Assembly (NCBI RefSeq): GCF_009363435.1
Contig: NZ_CP045354.1
Location: 3,066,501 to 3,130,500 of the forward strand
Direction of reading: 5' to 3'
DNA length: 64,000 nucleotides
From: Labrenzia sp. THAF82
Lineage (GTDB): Bacteria; Pseudomonadota; Alphaproteobacteria; Rhizobiales; Stappiaceae
The stretch's first letter is position 1. Each line of letters starts with the position of its first letter. Below, in pieces: positions 42,051 to 49,950 of this stretch. A model generated the notes under the pieces. It did no database searches. It saw only the letters and a program-made list of their open reading frames with translations, and was not told where the DNA came from. Made by a program: the position numbers and the translations under genes.

Positions 42051-42310
42051 GCGATCCGGGCGGCGTTGCGGCCGAACAGTTGCAGGCGTTTGTCGAGCGC
42101 ATCGAGCGTGTTGAGGAAGAAAAGAAGGCCCTCAACGACGACCTGAAAGACATCTACGCCGAAGTGAAATCGGCAGGCTTCGACAAGCAGATTCTGAAAC
42201 GCGTTGTCTCCTGGCGGCGGAAAGAGCCGCACAAACGCGAAGCGGAAGACGCCGTCTTTGACCTTTACGTACACGCGCTCGGCATGGCGCCGGACAAGGG
42301 GGATTCGTGA
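42047..42310 (+). CDS. GapR-family DNA-binding protein (DUF2312)
   Basis: An 87-residue protein that matches the whole GapR fold: LQAFVERIERVEEEKKALND, then DLKDIYAEVKSAGFDKQILKRVV and the closing AVFDLYVHALGM. Family knowledge: GapR of Caulobacter binds overtwisted DNA ahead of the replication fork and stimulates topoisomerases. A phage copy could serve phage replication or act as a nucleoid competitor; which is unknown. It lies two kilobases upstream of the replication gene. Confidence 0.9.
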   Translation: MSDPGGVAAEQLQAFVERIERVEEEKKALNDDLKDIYAEVKSAGFDKQILKRVVSWRRKEPHKREAEDAVFDLYVHALGMAPDKGDS

Positions 42311-43461
42311 TGGCTGATCACTCCAAGATCGAATGGACGGATGCGACGTGGAACCCGATCACCGGGTGTTCGTTGATGTCGGAGGGGTGCCGCTTTTGCT
42401 ATGCGGCCGAGCTGGCGGCAACGCGGCTGAAAAACCATCCCTCACGGGTGGGCCTGACGAAGAAAAGTGCGGCTGGTGTGGTGCAGTTCAACGGCAAGGT
42501 TCGGTTCAATGATGACTGGCTTGACCAGCCGCTCAGATGGCGCAAGCCGCGCATGATTTTTGTCTGTGCGCATGCGGACCTTTTTCATGAAAACGTTCCG
42601 GATGACTGGATCGACAAGATCTTCGCCGTTATGGCGCTGTGCCCGCAGCATACGTTTCAGGTGCTGACCAAGCGGCCGGAGCGGATGAAAAAGTATGTGT
42701 CCGCTTTCACAGATGAGGCGTTGCAATGGGAACGCCTTGGGGATGCAGGGGGCTGGCTTGTCGGAAATCGCGCGTATGAGGATGCTGGGGCTGCACAGTG
42801 GCCCTTGCCGAATGTGTGGTTTGGGGTCTCTGTTGAGGATCAGGTGACTGCCGACACGCGGATTCCGTATCTGCTGGATACGCCTGCGGCCGTGCGGTTC
42901 TTGTCGGCTGAGCCGTTGTTGGGGCCGGTCAACCTGCATGAGTTCTTGCTTGGGTATCGTGCCGGGCATCCTGCAAAGTGTGTTTGCGGTCATCCGCACG
43001 GGTTCACGCGCTGCCCAAACTATGGACGCGTTTCGAAGCAAGCGAGTTGGCCAGGCGGCGCTTGCAAGCAGTTCCGAAAAGCACCTTTTGCTGACGGTTT
43101 GCATTGGGTGATTGCCGGTGGCGAGAGCGGGCGGAAGGCACGGCCCATGCACCCGCAATGGGTGCGGGACCTGCGCGACAAATGCGCAGCGGCTGAGGTG
43201 CCGTTTTTGTTCAAGCAGTGGGGGTCTTACCTGCCATGGGAACCGGCGCACGGCCCCTGCTGGAGAGCGCAAAACGGTCAGTGTGAAGATCATCACATTC
43301 TGTTTCCAAGCGATTGGGATACCGACCCGACCTGGGATGATGGCCTCGGCTTTGTTGCCGAAGGACTAGAGCACTTTGCGTTTCAGAAGGTTGGCAAGGG
43401 TGCTGCCGGGCGAACGCTCGACGGCGTGACGCATGACGGGTTTCCGGAGGTGCGGTCATGA
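42310..43461 (+). CDS. Phage Gp37/Gp68 family protein (DUF5131) with Cys-rich insert
   Basis: A 383-residue DUF5131 protein. The characteristic start SKIEWTDATWNPITGCSLMS, the cysteine set in GCSLMSEGCRFCYA, VLTKRPERM, VWFGVSVEDQ and WVIAGGESGRKARPM are all present. The cysteine pattern suggests an iron-sulfur or zinc site; the activity is not established. Between SAEPLLGPV and WVIAGGESG this copy has an extra ~45 residues with CVCGHPHGFTRCPNYG, a zinc-knuckle-like insert that makes it longer than typical members. Confidence 0.85.
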   Translation: MADHSKIEWTDATWNPITGCSLMSEGCRFCYAAELAATRLKNHPSRVGLTKKSAAGVVQFNGKVRFNDDWLDQPLRWRKPRMIFVCAHADLFHENVPDDWIDKIFAVMALCPQHTFQVLTKRPERMKKYVSAFTDEALQWERLGDAGGWLVGNRAYEDAGAAQWPLPNVWFGVSVEDQVTADTRIPYLLDTPAAVRFLSAEPLLGPVNLHEFLLGYRAGHPAKCVCGHPHGFTRCPNYGRVSKQASWPGGACKQFRKAPFADGLHWVIAGGESGRKARPMHPQWVRDLRDKCAAAEVPFLFKQWGSYLPWEPAHGPCWRAQNGQCEDHHILFPSDWDTDPTWDDGLGFVAEGLEHFAFQKVGKGAAGRTLDGVTHDGFPEVRS

Positions 43462-43715
43462 AAGTCAAAATTGTTTCAGGCGGTACAGGGCGCACAACGC
43501 AGGTTTTTGACGTTCAAGGTGTTGAGATCCCTGGCATTACGCGCGCTCGGGTTGAGTTCTCCCCCAATGAACTGGTTCTTGCGACTTTGGAGCTTTCGAT
43601 AGTCGATTGCAGCGTTGTGGCAGAAGCGAAATTCATCGGGCCGAACGGCAAGCCGATTGCGAAAGTCATCTACATAGATGGTTCGGAAGACACCTATGGC
43701 GTGGTGTCGGAATGA
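43458..43715 (+). CDS. Small phage protein, unknown
   Basis: An 85-residue beta-rich protein (TTQVFDVQGVEIPGITRARV, then VIYIDGSEDTYGVV). The start overlaps the previous stop (ATGA) and its own end overlaps the next start in the same way. No recognised family. Confidence 0.58.
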   Translation: MKVKIVSGGTGRTTQVFDVQGVEIPGITRARVEFSPNELVLATLELSIVDCSVVAEAKFIGPNGKPIAKVIYIDGSEDTYGVVSE

Positions 43716-43867
43716 TCGCACTTGCTTTTCACGCGTTTACTTTGGGCTTGATTTTGGGGTGCTTGTTTGTGCGTCGCGGCGAGCCGAAGCGTCTGTCACT
43801 CGCGTTGTCCGCACTCATTATCGCCTGGGCTGGCATCGCAATCGTTGAACTGGTGCAAGGCTTATGA
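43712..43867 (+). CDS. Small phage membrane protein (51 aa)
   Basis: A 51-residue protein with two membrane helices (IALAFHAFTLGLILGCLF and LALSALIIAWAGIAIVELV) and a short charged loop RRGEPKRLS. It begins inside the stop of the preceding gene and ends inside the start of the next one (ATGA in both cases). The tight coupling is the main evidence that it is real. Function unknown. Confidence 0.65.
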   Translation: MIALAFHAFTLGLILGCLFVRRGEPKRLSLALSALIIAWAGIAIVELVQGL

Positions 43868-44187
43868 CCCCAAAACGCATTCAAATGACGCGAAACAAGC
43901 CCTGGCGGTGTGAGGCGCCGGAGGCGGTGAAGGTGGACCGGTCCACCAAGTGGGGCAATCCGTTCAGGATCGGTGATGACATGCCCGGTGCGCCTGGTGT
44001 GCCGATGGACGCGGAGGACGTGTGTCAGTGTTTCGAGCTGCTCACGATTCCCACGCTGCCGGTGCATGAGCTGACCGACAAAGATCTTGCCTGCTGGTGT
44101 GCCCCCGGTGCGCCCTGCCATGCCGATGTGCTTTTGAAATACGCGAACCGCTGTGCGGGTCAGTCGTCAGCTGATGGGGAGATGTGA
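43864..44187 (+). CDS. DUF4326 domain protein
   Basis: A 107-residue member of DUF4326: the hallmark phrases STKWGNPFRIGDD and DLACWCAPGAPCHADVLL are intact. Function unknown; the domain is frequent in phages and mobile elements. Its last 28 bases overlap the convergent membrane-protein gene. It is the last gene of the first part of the rightward early operon. Confidence 0.88.
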   Translation: MTPKRIQMTRNKPWRCEAPEAVKVDRSTKWGNPFRIGDDMPGAPGVPMDAEDVCQCFELLTIPTLPVHELTDKDLACWCAPGAPCHADVLLKYANRCAGQSSADGEM

Positions 44188-44939
44188 TGTTTTTCGGCGG
44201 TATTCTCAATCACGCTTCGTATCTCAGATTGAGTGCGTCCTATCATGATGCTCAAATTGTCGAGCCTGTTTTGCAAATTGCTCTGCCTTTCAAGCCCAGC
44301 TCTAGAATTCATTGCTTCAACAAACTTTTTGTTGGCGATTGCGAGGTCCGGCAACTCTGCATGAAAGGAGTAGTTCGATATTACCTTTGTGCTGAAGTCC
44401 TCCATGCGTCTCGCAGAGTTCGACAATTCGCTCAGGGCGCGCAAAATCTCCTTTCGACGCCCATTAAATACCTTGAAATGTACCGGTGGAATTTGAGCGG
44501 TCTTCAAGTCTATTTTTGCCTGCACAATGGTGTCCTGGAGCGCATTTTTCTTTGCAATGAGTGTGTTGTGCATGAGGTCTTGGGTGCCGTCAATTTGCAG
44601 AGACGCCCCAATTATTTGATCTGTGTTGGTGAGTGGGTCAGTCGCCCGCGTCACATTAAGAACGGTAAATTCCAAGCTCGTTTCAAGTTGTGTAAGTTCT
44701 CCAAGGGACTGTCTTGCTTCTTCGCGACTGGAAATACTAATCTGTTCAAGCAGCGGCCTGATCTGTGTGAGGCCGATCCAAAGAGCAGCTCCTCCTGCAT
44801 ACCACCCGCTCAGAGCGCTTATCCATTGGCGAAAGGGCTCGATTCCGCCGAATGCTGCGCCGACAAGAATCCCGCCTCCGAAAATTGCAAGGACCATGAT
44901 GCCCTTGGCGAAGGTGTCCGGGTCAAGTTTTTTGATCAT
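44160..44939 (-). CDS. Accessory phage membrane protein with long helical domain
   Basis: A 259-residue protein on the opposite strand to the early operon, from ATG 44939 (GGGGGA seven bases ahead; a longer frame extends into the next gene's leader). Two N-terminal membrane helices (~15-33, GIMVLAIFGGGILVGAAFG; ~43-60, SGWYAGGAALWIGLTQI) are followed by ~190 helical residues with coiled-coil character. It is less GC-rich than its neighbours. Orientation and composition suggest a lysogeny-expressed accessory gene, for example exclusion or defence; no domain proves it. Confidence 0.65.
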   Translation of the reverse strand: MIKKLDPDTFAKGIMVLAIFGGGILVGAAFGGIEPFRQWISALSGWYAGGAALWIGLTQIRPLLEQISISSREEARQSLGELTQLETSLEFTVLNVTRATDPLTNTDQIIGASLQIDGTQDLMHNTLIAKKNALQDTIVQAKIDLKTAQIPPVHFKVFNGRRKEILRALSELSNSARRMEDFSTKVISNYSFHAELPDLAIANKKFVEAMNSRAGLERQSNLQNRLDNLSIMIGRTQSEIRSVIENTAEKHHISPSADD

Positions 44940-45007
44940 GCAGTTGTCCCCCGTTCCATACGCAACCTGACGTGTTCGCCGGTTGCAGGCAAGGGGAGGG
45001 CTGCGGC

Positions 45008-45277
45008 GTGAGCGATTTTGCACTTGATTGGGCACTTATGCAGCCCGTGCGCGGCGATGCGGCGCGGGCCGTGCTGACTGTGCTCGCCAGCGTCCATCAT
45101 CAGGGCGGGTTCTGCGTGCCGACACAGCTGGTTTGCGACAAGGCCAGGCTTGACCGGTTTGCGACCGTTGCCTCGCTCTGGGAGCTGCGAAACGCGGGAT
45201 TAATCCGCGCCGAGGGCATCGGCGGGCTGATGTCCGTCGAGCTGGGGTGCGATTTCCAGTTGGAGGGCGCTGAATGA
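45008..45277 (+). CDS. Small phage winged-helix-like protein
   Basis: An 89-residue protein from GTG 45008 with a strong GGGGAGGG site nine bases ahead. The pattern DAARAVLTVLASVHHQGGFCVPTQ then RFATVASLWELRNAGLIRAE resembles a winged-helix domain like that of the replication protein that follows. It overlaps the next gene by four bases; the pair may act together at the origin. Confidence 0.65.
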   Translation: MSDFALDWALMQPVRGDAARAVLTVLASVHHQGGFCVPTQLVCDKARLDRFATVASLWELRNAGLIRAEGIGGLMSVELGCDFQLEGAE

Positions 45278-46530
45278 GCCATAAAGCAACCAATTGGGCG
45301 GTCGAGCAGCGGGGATTGAAGCCAGCAACCAAAGTCGTCCTTTGGCATCTTGCAGACCGGCATAACAGGGAATTCGGGTGTTTCCCTTCTCAAGCACTTC
45401 TTGCACACGATTGTGAGATGAGCCGCGCAAGCCTGAACAATCACCTTAAGTTGCTTGAGGAACGCGGGTTGATCCGGCGCATTCAGTCGCGCAACAGCAG
45501 GACATTCAAGCAGGAAAACACGCGTTATCTGTTGGCTTTCGAGGACGGCTTCACGCCACAGAAACATGATGATGACAAAAGGGATGCGGGGCCGTTGCCG
45601 TGTCCAGAAACTGGACACGGAAATGACGCCGAACCCGTGTCCAAAAATGACGAAAAGCCGTGTCCAAAAAACGACGATTCCCGTGTCCAGAATTTGGACA
45701 CTAACCCTGTAAGAGAACCAGTAACTCAACCAGGAAACGCGCAGGCGCGCGGAGAGAGAGATTTTGAAGCTCGATCTTCGAAAAAGGTTGAAAAGCTGTT
45801 TTGGAAGCTGGTGAAAGACTGGCCGCAGTTGCACGGCATGCCCAAGCAGCGGGCACGATCCGTCTTTGAGCAGCTGAGCGCAGAAGAACAGGATCAAGCC
45901 ATCGCCAAGCGTGAGGTCTGGTTGAAGCTTTTGAAAAGTCAGGGAAAGGACCATGTGCCCGCACCGACAACCTATCTGTCTCAAAAACTCTGGAAAGATA
46001 TCCCTGCTGATTTCGATTTGGCAGGAGAGCAGGCAGCGCAGAGAGTTGCCGCGCCTTTCGGCAAGATGTGGGGCGCTATCCGCTTTGCCGACCTGATGCG
46101 CGAGCCGTACGGTCCAGCGCCGAGGTTCACCAGTGCGGAAGAGCGGATGGTCGCCGATGGGATCTACCAGCCCGCCGAGCTGATGCGGCAGAAGCTGGTC
46201 AGCTGCGGGTGGCCACGTGTGAACACGCTGCATGAGCGCGCTATTCGCAAAAAACACGGCACGACCGAAGACCCAGCCTTGGCGCCCCTGGCGGATCTGT
46301 TCGGCCAGGTGGGCAAAGGGTCGGAGCTGTGGAGCGCCTGGAAGGGCTTGCATGCCGAGCGTGGCTGGCCGTGGTTTGGCGAGGATCGCGATTGCCCGGA
46401 TTGGGTGTGGCTACCGGATTCGCCGTGCGAGGCCGACACCTATGACAGCGCGAGTGACGCAGTGCGGGCAGCAATGGCGCGTTTCGAAAATCAGCATGCA
46501 TCCATCTCAGAAAGGCAGGCGGCGGAATGA
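45274..46530 (+). CDS. O-like phage replication initiation protein with HTH_36 domain
   Basis: A 418-residue protein. The N-terminal ~85 residues form a winged-helix domain of the HTH_36 type (ATKVVLWHLADRHN, FPSQALLAHDCEMSRASLNNHL, LKLLEERGLIRR). A polar linker (~105-160) is encoded by DNA that carries four iterons (45598-45701), and a C-terminal domain follows. The arrangement of initiator with its origin inside the gene, located in the linker, is that of lambda O. The C-terminal part lacks a DnaC- or helicase-type motif, so a loader must come from host or another gene. Confidence 0.75.
   Translation: MSHKATNWAVEQRGLKPATKVVLWHLADRHNREFGCFPSQALLAHDCEMSRASLNNHLKLLEERGLIRRIQSRNSRTFKQENTRYLLAFEDGFTPQKHDDDKRDAGPLPCPETGHGNDAEPVSKNDEKPCPKNDDSRVQNLDTNPVREPVTQPGNAQARGERDFEARSSKKVEKLFWKLVKDWPQLHGMPKQRARSVFEQLSAEEQDQAIAKREVWLKLLKSQGKDHVPAPTTYLSQKLWKDIPADFDLAGEQAAQRVAAPFGKMWGAIRFADLMREPYGPAPRFTSAEERMVADGIYQPAELMRQKLVSCGWPRVNTLHERAIRKKHGTTEDPALAPLADLFGQVGKGSELWSAWKGLHAERGWPWFGEDRDCPDWVWLPDSPCEADTYDSASDAVRAAMARFENQHASISERQAAE
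45598..45701. repeat. Iteron cluster, candidate phage replication origin
   Basis: Four copies of CCGTGTCCA start at 45598, 45635, 45658 and 45681. The first is a perfect palindrome (arms CCGTGTCCAG and its complement, AAA between), the fourth a 7-bp palindrome (GTGTCCA/TGGACAC, GAATT between), and the middle two have the left half only. Spacing is 37, 23 and 23 bases. They lie within the linker of the O-like gene. Confidence 0.8.
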
Positions 46531-47129
46531 GCAAAGGTGCTCCGAATATCGGCAACAAGGCGCTGGAACAGGATTTCGGTTTGCTTCGGTCGTTGCTGCT
46601 GCATGCGCCGCTTGACTGGCTGGCGATCCAGACCAACCCGCGATGTGAAGAGCGGGCGGCGTTGGGGCTGCGGGCAAAGGGCCTGGTTGCCTATCTGCCG
46701 ATGGTGCCGGATACGCGCAAGGCGGGTCGCAGCAAATGCGAAATCGACAATTCACGGCCCATGTTTGCACGTTATGTCTTTGTCGGACTGGCGCGGCGTG
46801 ACCTGATATCCACAGCCGCAATTCGCACCTGCGACGGTGTTGAATGCATCCTCTCTTACCGTGAAGACAAGGCGCCGCACTATGTGCCGCGCAAGCAGAT
46901 CGCGTTGATTGCTGAGGCAGCGCAGCAGGCGCAGTTGGGCAAAATAAGTGTTGTTGGTCATGGGTTTGAGATTGGCAGCGGTGTCGTCATCGTCTCAGGC
47001 GCAATGAATTTCAAGCACGGTGTGATTGAAGAATTGAACGACAAGCGCGGTGAAGCAAAAGTTGCAGTTGATGCGTTTGGAGGAACAACCGTTGTCACTG
47101 TGCCGGTTGACAAGCTCGATCTTGTTTGA
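46527..47129 (+). CDS. Phage NusG paralogue (NGN + KOW)
   Basis: A 200-residue protein. An NGN domain covers ~28-140 (DWLAIQTNPRCEERAALGLRA, PMFARYVFVGL) and a KOW domain covers the end (FEIGSGVVIVSGAMNFKHGV, VAVDAFGGTTVVTVPVDKL). Family knowledge: NusG paralogues such as RfaH or LoaP suppress termination on chosen operons. It starts in the stop of the replication gene and stands directly upstream of the packaging and structural genes, so an antiterminator for the late operon is the natural guess. Confidence 0.88.
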   Translation: MSKGAPNIGNKALEQDFGLLRSLLLHAPLDWLAIQTNPRCEERAALGLRAKGLVAYLPMVPDTRKAGRSKCEIDNSRPMFARYVFVGLARRDLISTAAIRTCDGVECILSYREDKAPHYVPRKQIALIAEAAQQAQLGKISVVGHGFEIGSGVVIVSGAMNFKHGVIEELNDKRGEAKVAVDAFGGTTVVTVPVDKLDLV

Positions 47130-47343
47130 CCATTTTTATCGCAGGACAAATCCACGTGGATCTCCAGGGCTTGGGCGGCCAGAGCTGCTACACCAAACAT
47201 GCGACCTGGACGCAGGACCCAGTCACACATAAGCCGCCTGACGATCAGGTGCCGTGTCGGCGCGATGGGTTCATATGGCGAAAGCGTCGAAATCACTTCA
47301 AATGCGGCTCGCAGCGTTGCGGGCCTTTTTCGTGTCTGGATGG
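47130..47343. other. Intergenic region before HNH/terminase genes; possible cos or late promoter region
   Basis: A 214-base region between the NusG-like and HNH genes, with no supported gene (frames crossing it lack a start site and a domain). It contains the perfect 12-base palindrome ATCCACGTGGAT at 47150-47161. In cos-type phages the packaging site lies close to the HNH/terminase genes, so this is the best candidate, but the evidence is positional only. Confidence 0.35.
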
Positions 47344-47652
47344 ATGGCAAAACTCACAAACCTTAAGCCCTTGATTAGTGGTGTTCCGTCGCGTGTTCGG
47401 TCGATGCCGAAAGTGACGACCAGTATCTACCGGTCGAGGGAATGGAAAGAGTTTGCGGCTGATGTGAAGCGTGAGCGCGGCAGCAAGTGTGAGCGTTGCG
47501 GGTCAACAAACCGTGTCATTGCCGATCACATCAAAGAGCTGAAAGACGGCGGTGCGCCGTTCGATCGCAGCAACATCGAGTTGCTTTGCCACGCGCACCA
47601 TCAGCAGAAAACAGCAGAAGCAAGAAAGCGTCGCGCAACCGGGATCGCCTGA
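47344..47652 (+). CDS. HNH endonuclease
   Basis: A 102-residue HNH nuclease from ATG 47344 (MAKLTNLKPLI, the usual start in this family). Zinc ligands CERCGS and HAHHQQ and the catalytic VIADHIKEL histidine frame the ~40-residue HNH fold. Family knowledge: HNH proteins beside terminase genes are needed by HK97-type cos phages for precise DNA cutting during packaging. Its position just before the small terminase fits that role. Confidence 0.9.
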   Translation: MAKLTNLKPLISGVPSRVRSMPKVTTSIYRSREWKEFAADVKRERGSKCERCGSTNRVIADHIKELKDGGAPFDRSNIELLCHAHHQQKTAEARKRRATGIA

Positions 47653-47734
47653 CGGATAGGCAGGGGGTGGGTCAATCTCTGGATCAACCCCCGACGTTCT
47701 ACCGGTGATGCTGTCACGCGGAGATTTTTTTCCG

Positions 47735-48235
47735 ATGGACCAAGATTTTGACCTGTTCGGCAACCCGTTGGTGACAGCACCGAAAAAGGCCGGTCGCCCG
47801 AAGCACCAAAAGTCGGCGGAAATAGAGAATAAAATCAAGATGTTGCTCACCTTCGGTTGGAGCAATGAGCGGATTGCACGGGCCGTTGGGATCTCACAGC
47901 CGACCATGCGCCGGAATTATTTTCAGGTGCTCAAACTGCGTGAGTTCCAGCGCGACATGATGACAGCGGCCAAGGCCATGAAGCTTTGGGAGCTGGGTAT
48001 GTCCGGCAATGTTGGAGCCTTCAAGGAATTTGAGAAACTGCTTGATCGCAACGACATGATGAAACTCGACGCGGATCTTCGAGCCATGCAGACGGAGCCA
48101 CCTGCCGATGACAGCGACGACGATGCGCCGCGCAAACTTGGCAAGAAAGAACAGGCGCAGGCAGATGCGGAGCGCGCCATGTCAGACGGCGGCGATTGGG
48201 GCGCGGACCTGGCGTTTCGGGGTGCCGTGAATTGA
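47735..48235 (+). CDS. terS: Phage terminase small subunit
   Basis: A 166-residue protein from ATG 47735; an earlier ATG at 47708 is possible but has no ribosome-binding site. The N-terminal part has a helix-turn-helix (NKIKMLLTFGWSNERIARAV then GISQPTMRRNYF), the middle is helical and the tail acidic (DDSDDDAPRKLG). This is the DNA-recognition subunit that brings TerL to the packaging site. Its stop overlaps the TTG start of the large subunit. Confidence 0.82.
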   Translation: MDQDFDLFGNPLVTAPKKAGRPKHQKSAEIENKIKMLLTFGWSNERIARAVGISQPTMRRNYFQVLKLREFQRDMMTAAKAMKLWELGMSGNVGAFKEFEKLLDRNDMMKLDADLRAMQTEPPADDSDDDAPRKLGKKEQAQADAERAMSDGGDWGADLAFRGAVN

Positions 48236-49950
48236 ACGCCGCTGCGCAGATCAAAGATCCGGGTTCGTGGTCGACCGCATGCCCGGATTGGAAAAAGCGG
48301 ATTGTGAGCCGCGAGCCGCTGATTCCGGACCTACCACTTTTCACCGATGAGGCGGAACGTGCGCTGCGTGTCTTCAAGCGGCTGCGGGTTCCTGACATCA
48401 TCGGCACGCCCACTTACGGCGATGTTTGTGATGAATGGGTGTTTTCTCTTGTCCGGGCAATCTTCGGATCTTTCGACGTCAAAACGCGGCGTCGCATGTT
48501 GCGCGAGTTCTTCCTGTTGGTGCCAAAGAAAAACGGTAAGTCCTCGATCGCGGCTGCCATCATGGTCACGGCAGCAATCTTGAACATCAGGCCAGAAGCG
48601 GAGTTGTTGCTGATCGCGCCGACAAAGAAGATTGCGGAAATCGCTTACAAGCAGGCAATCGGAATCATTCGTCTCGATCCTGAACTGGACAAGGTGTTCC
48701 ATCCGCAGACCCACCAGAAGACAATTACGCACCGGGTCTCCAACGCGGTCATCATCATCAAGGCAGCGGAAGCGGATGTTATTACCGGCTCCAAAGCGAC
48801 TTTCATTCTGATCGACGAAACACACGTGTTCGCAATGAAGTCCAAGGCGGCAGATGTCTTCGTTGAAATCAGGGGATCACTTGCAGCTCGACCAGATGGT
48901 TTTTTGCTGCAGATCACGACGCAGAGCAAAGCGCCACCCGCCGGTGTTTTCAAAGAAGAGTTGGACATTGCCCGGCAGGTTCGTGACGGCGAGCTTGATC
49001 TGCCATTGCTTCCAATTCTCTATGAGTTGCCGTTTGAAGTTGCCAATGACAACGGCTGGCGTGACCCGAAGACCTGGGGGATGGTCAACCCAAATCTCAA
49101 CCGGTCTGTCGATGAAAGGTTTCTGCGCGATGAGCTGACCAAGGCAGAAGCCAAAGGAATGGCGGCGCTTCTCCTGTTTGCCTCACAGCACCTGAACGTT
49201 GAAATCGGTCAGTCTCTTGGCGGTTGGCGCGGGTCGCACTATTGGGCAAAGCAGAAGCTGCCCGAATTGGCTGACTTGGATATCCTGTTGGAGAAATCCG
49301 AAGTCGTCACAATTGGTATCGATGGCGGCGGGCTCGACGATCTGCTCGGCCTGGCTGTGCTCGGGCGCCACAAGGAAACGCAGAATTGGCTTTGCTGGGC
49401 TCATGCCTGGGCGCAGCGCGATGTGCTTTTGATCCGCAAGGAAGTTGCACAATCGCTCACCGATTTTGAAAACGCCAAGGAACTGACCTTTTGCGATGAC
49501 GCGACCAGCGACATTGAGGGTGTTTCGGAGATCTGCCAGCGGGTCCTTGAAAGTGGCTTGCTTCCAGAAAAGTATGGTGTTGGCCTCGATCCGATGGGCG
49601 TTGCGGCCCTTGTTGATGAGCTGGCGCGGTGCGGCATCGGCGGCGACCTTGTTACCGGTGTCAGTCAGGGTTACCGGCTTTCCTCGGCGGTCTGGGGTAT
49701 TGAGCGCAAGTTGAAAGACGGCACGCTTTGGCATGGCGGTCAGGGGCTCTTGTCATGGAGTGTCGGCAATGCGCGCGCCGAGCAGCGCGGCAATGCGGTT
49801 TTGATCACCAAAGAGACGGCAGGCAAAGCCAAGATTGACCCGCTGGTCGCTCTTTTCAACGCAGTCAAACTGATGGAAGTCGGCCCGGTCGCGGCCGGGT
49901 CTTCCGCATCCTGTCCGTGGGATGACCCGGACTTTTCCCTGGTGGCATGA
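48232..49950 (+). CDS. terL: Phage terminase large subunit
   Basis: A ~572-residue terminase. Start at TTG 48232 overlapping the terS stop (TTGA); the frame continues upstream but within terS. The ATPase domain has the Walker A-like LVPKKNGKSS and Walker B FILIDETH, and the nuclease half has GIDGGGLDDLLGL and LTFCDDATSDIEG aspartates. Family knowledge: the motor that packages DNA into the prohead and cuts it. It resembles HK97-type (terminase_1) enzymes. Confidence 0.93.
   Translation: MNAAAQIKDPGSWSTACPDWKKRIVSREPLIPDLPLFTDEAERALRVFKRLRVPDIIGTPTYGDVCDEWVFSLVRAIFGSFDVKTRRRMLREFFLLVPKKNGKSSIAAAIMVTAAILNIRPEAELLLIAPTKKIAEIAYKQAIGIIRLDPELDKVFHPQTHQKTITHRVSNAVIIIKAAEADVITGSKATFILIDETHVFAMKSKAADVFVEIRGSLAARPDGFLLQITTQSKAPPAGVFKEELDIARQVRDGELDLPLLPILYELPFEVANDNGWRDPKTWGMVNPNLNRSVDERFLRDELTKAEAKGMAALLLFASQHLNVEIGQSLGGWRGSHYWAKQKLPELADLDILLEKSEVVTIGIDGGGLDDLLGLAVLGRHKETQNWLCWAHAWAQRDVLLIRKEVAQSLTDFENAKELTFCDDATSDIEGVSEICQRVLESGLLPEKYGVGLDPMGVAALVDELARCGIGGDLVTGVSQGYRLSSAVWGIERKLKDGTLWHGGQGLLSWSVGNARAEQRGNAVLITKETAGKAKIDPLVALFNAVKLMEVGPVAAGSSASCPWDDPDFSLVA

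Noticed and set aside
45598..45701. Repeat cluster considered as a CRISPR-like array
   Set aside because: Repeats are 9-23 bases, uneven, lie within a coding frame, and no cas gene is present.
45100..46353. Long leftward frame (417 codons) across the O-like replication gene
   Set aside because: Antisense shadow of an identified gene; no domain, no start signal.
46958..47374. Frames on both strands over the gap between the NusG-like and HNH genes
   Set aside because: No start signal or domain; both run deep into neighbouring genes in other phases.
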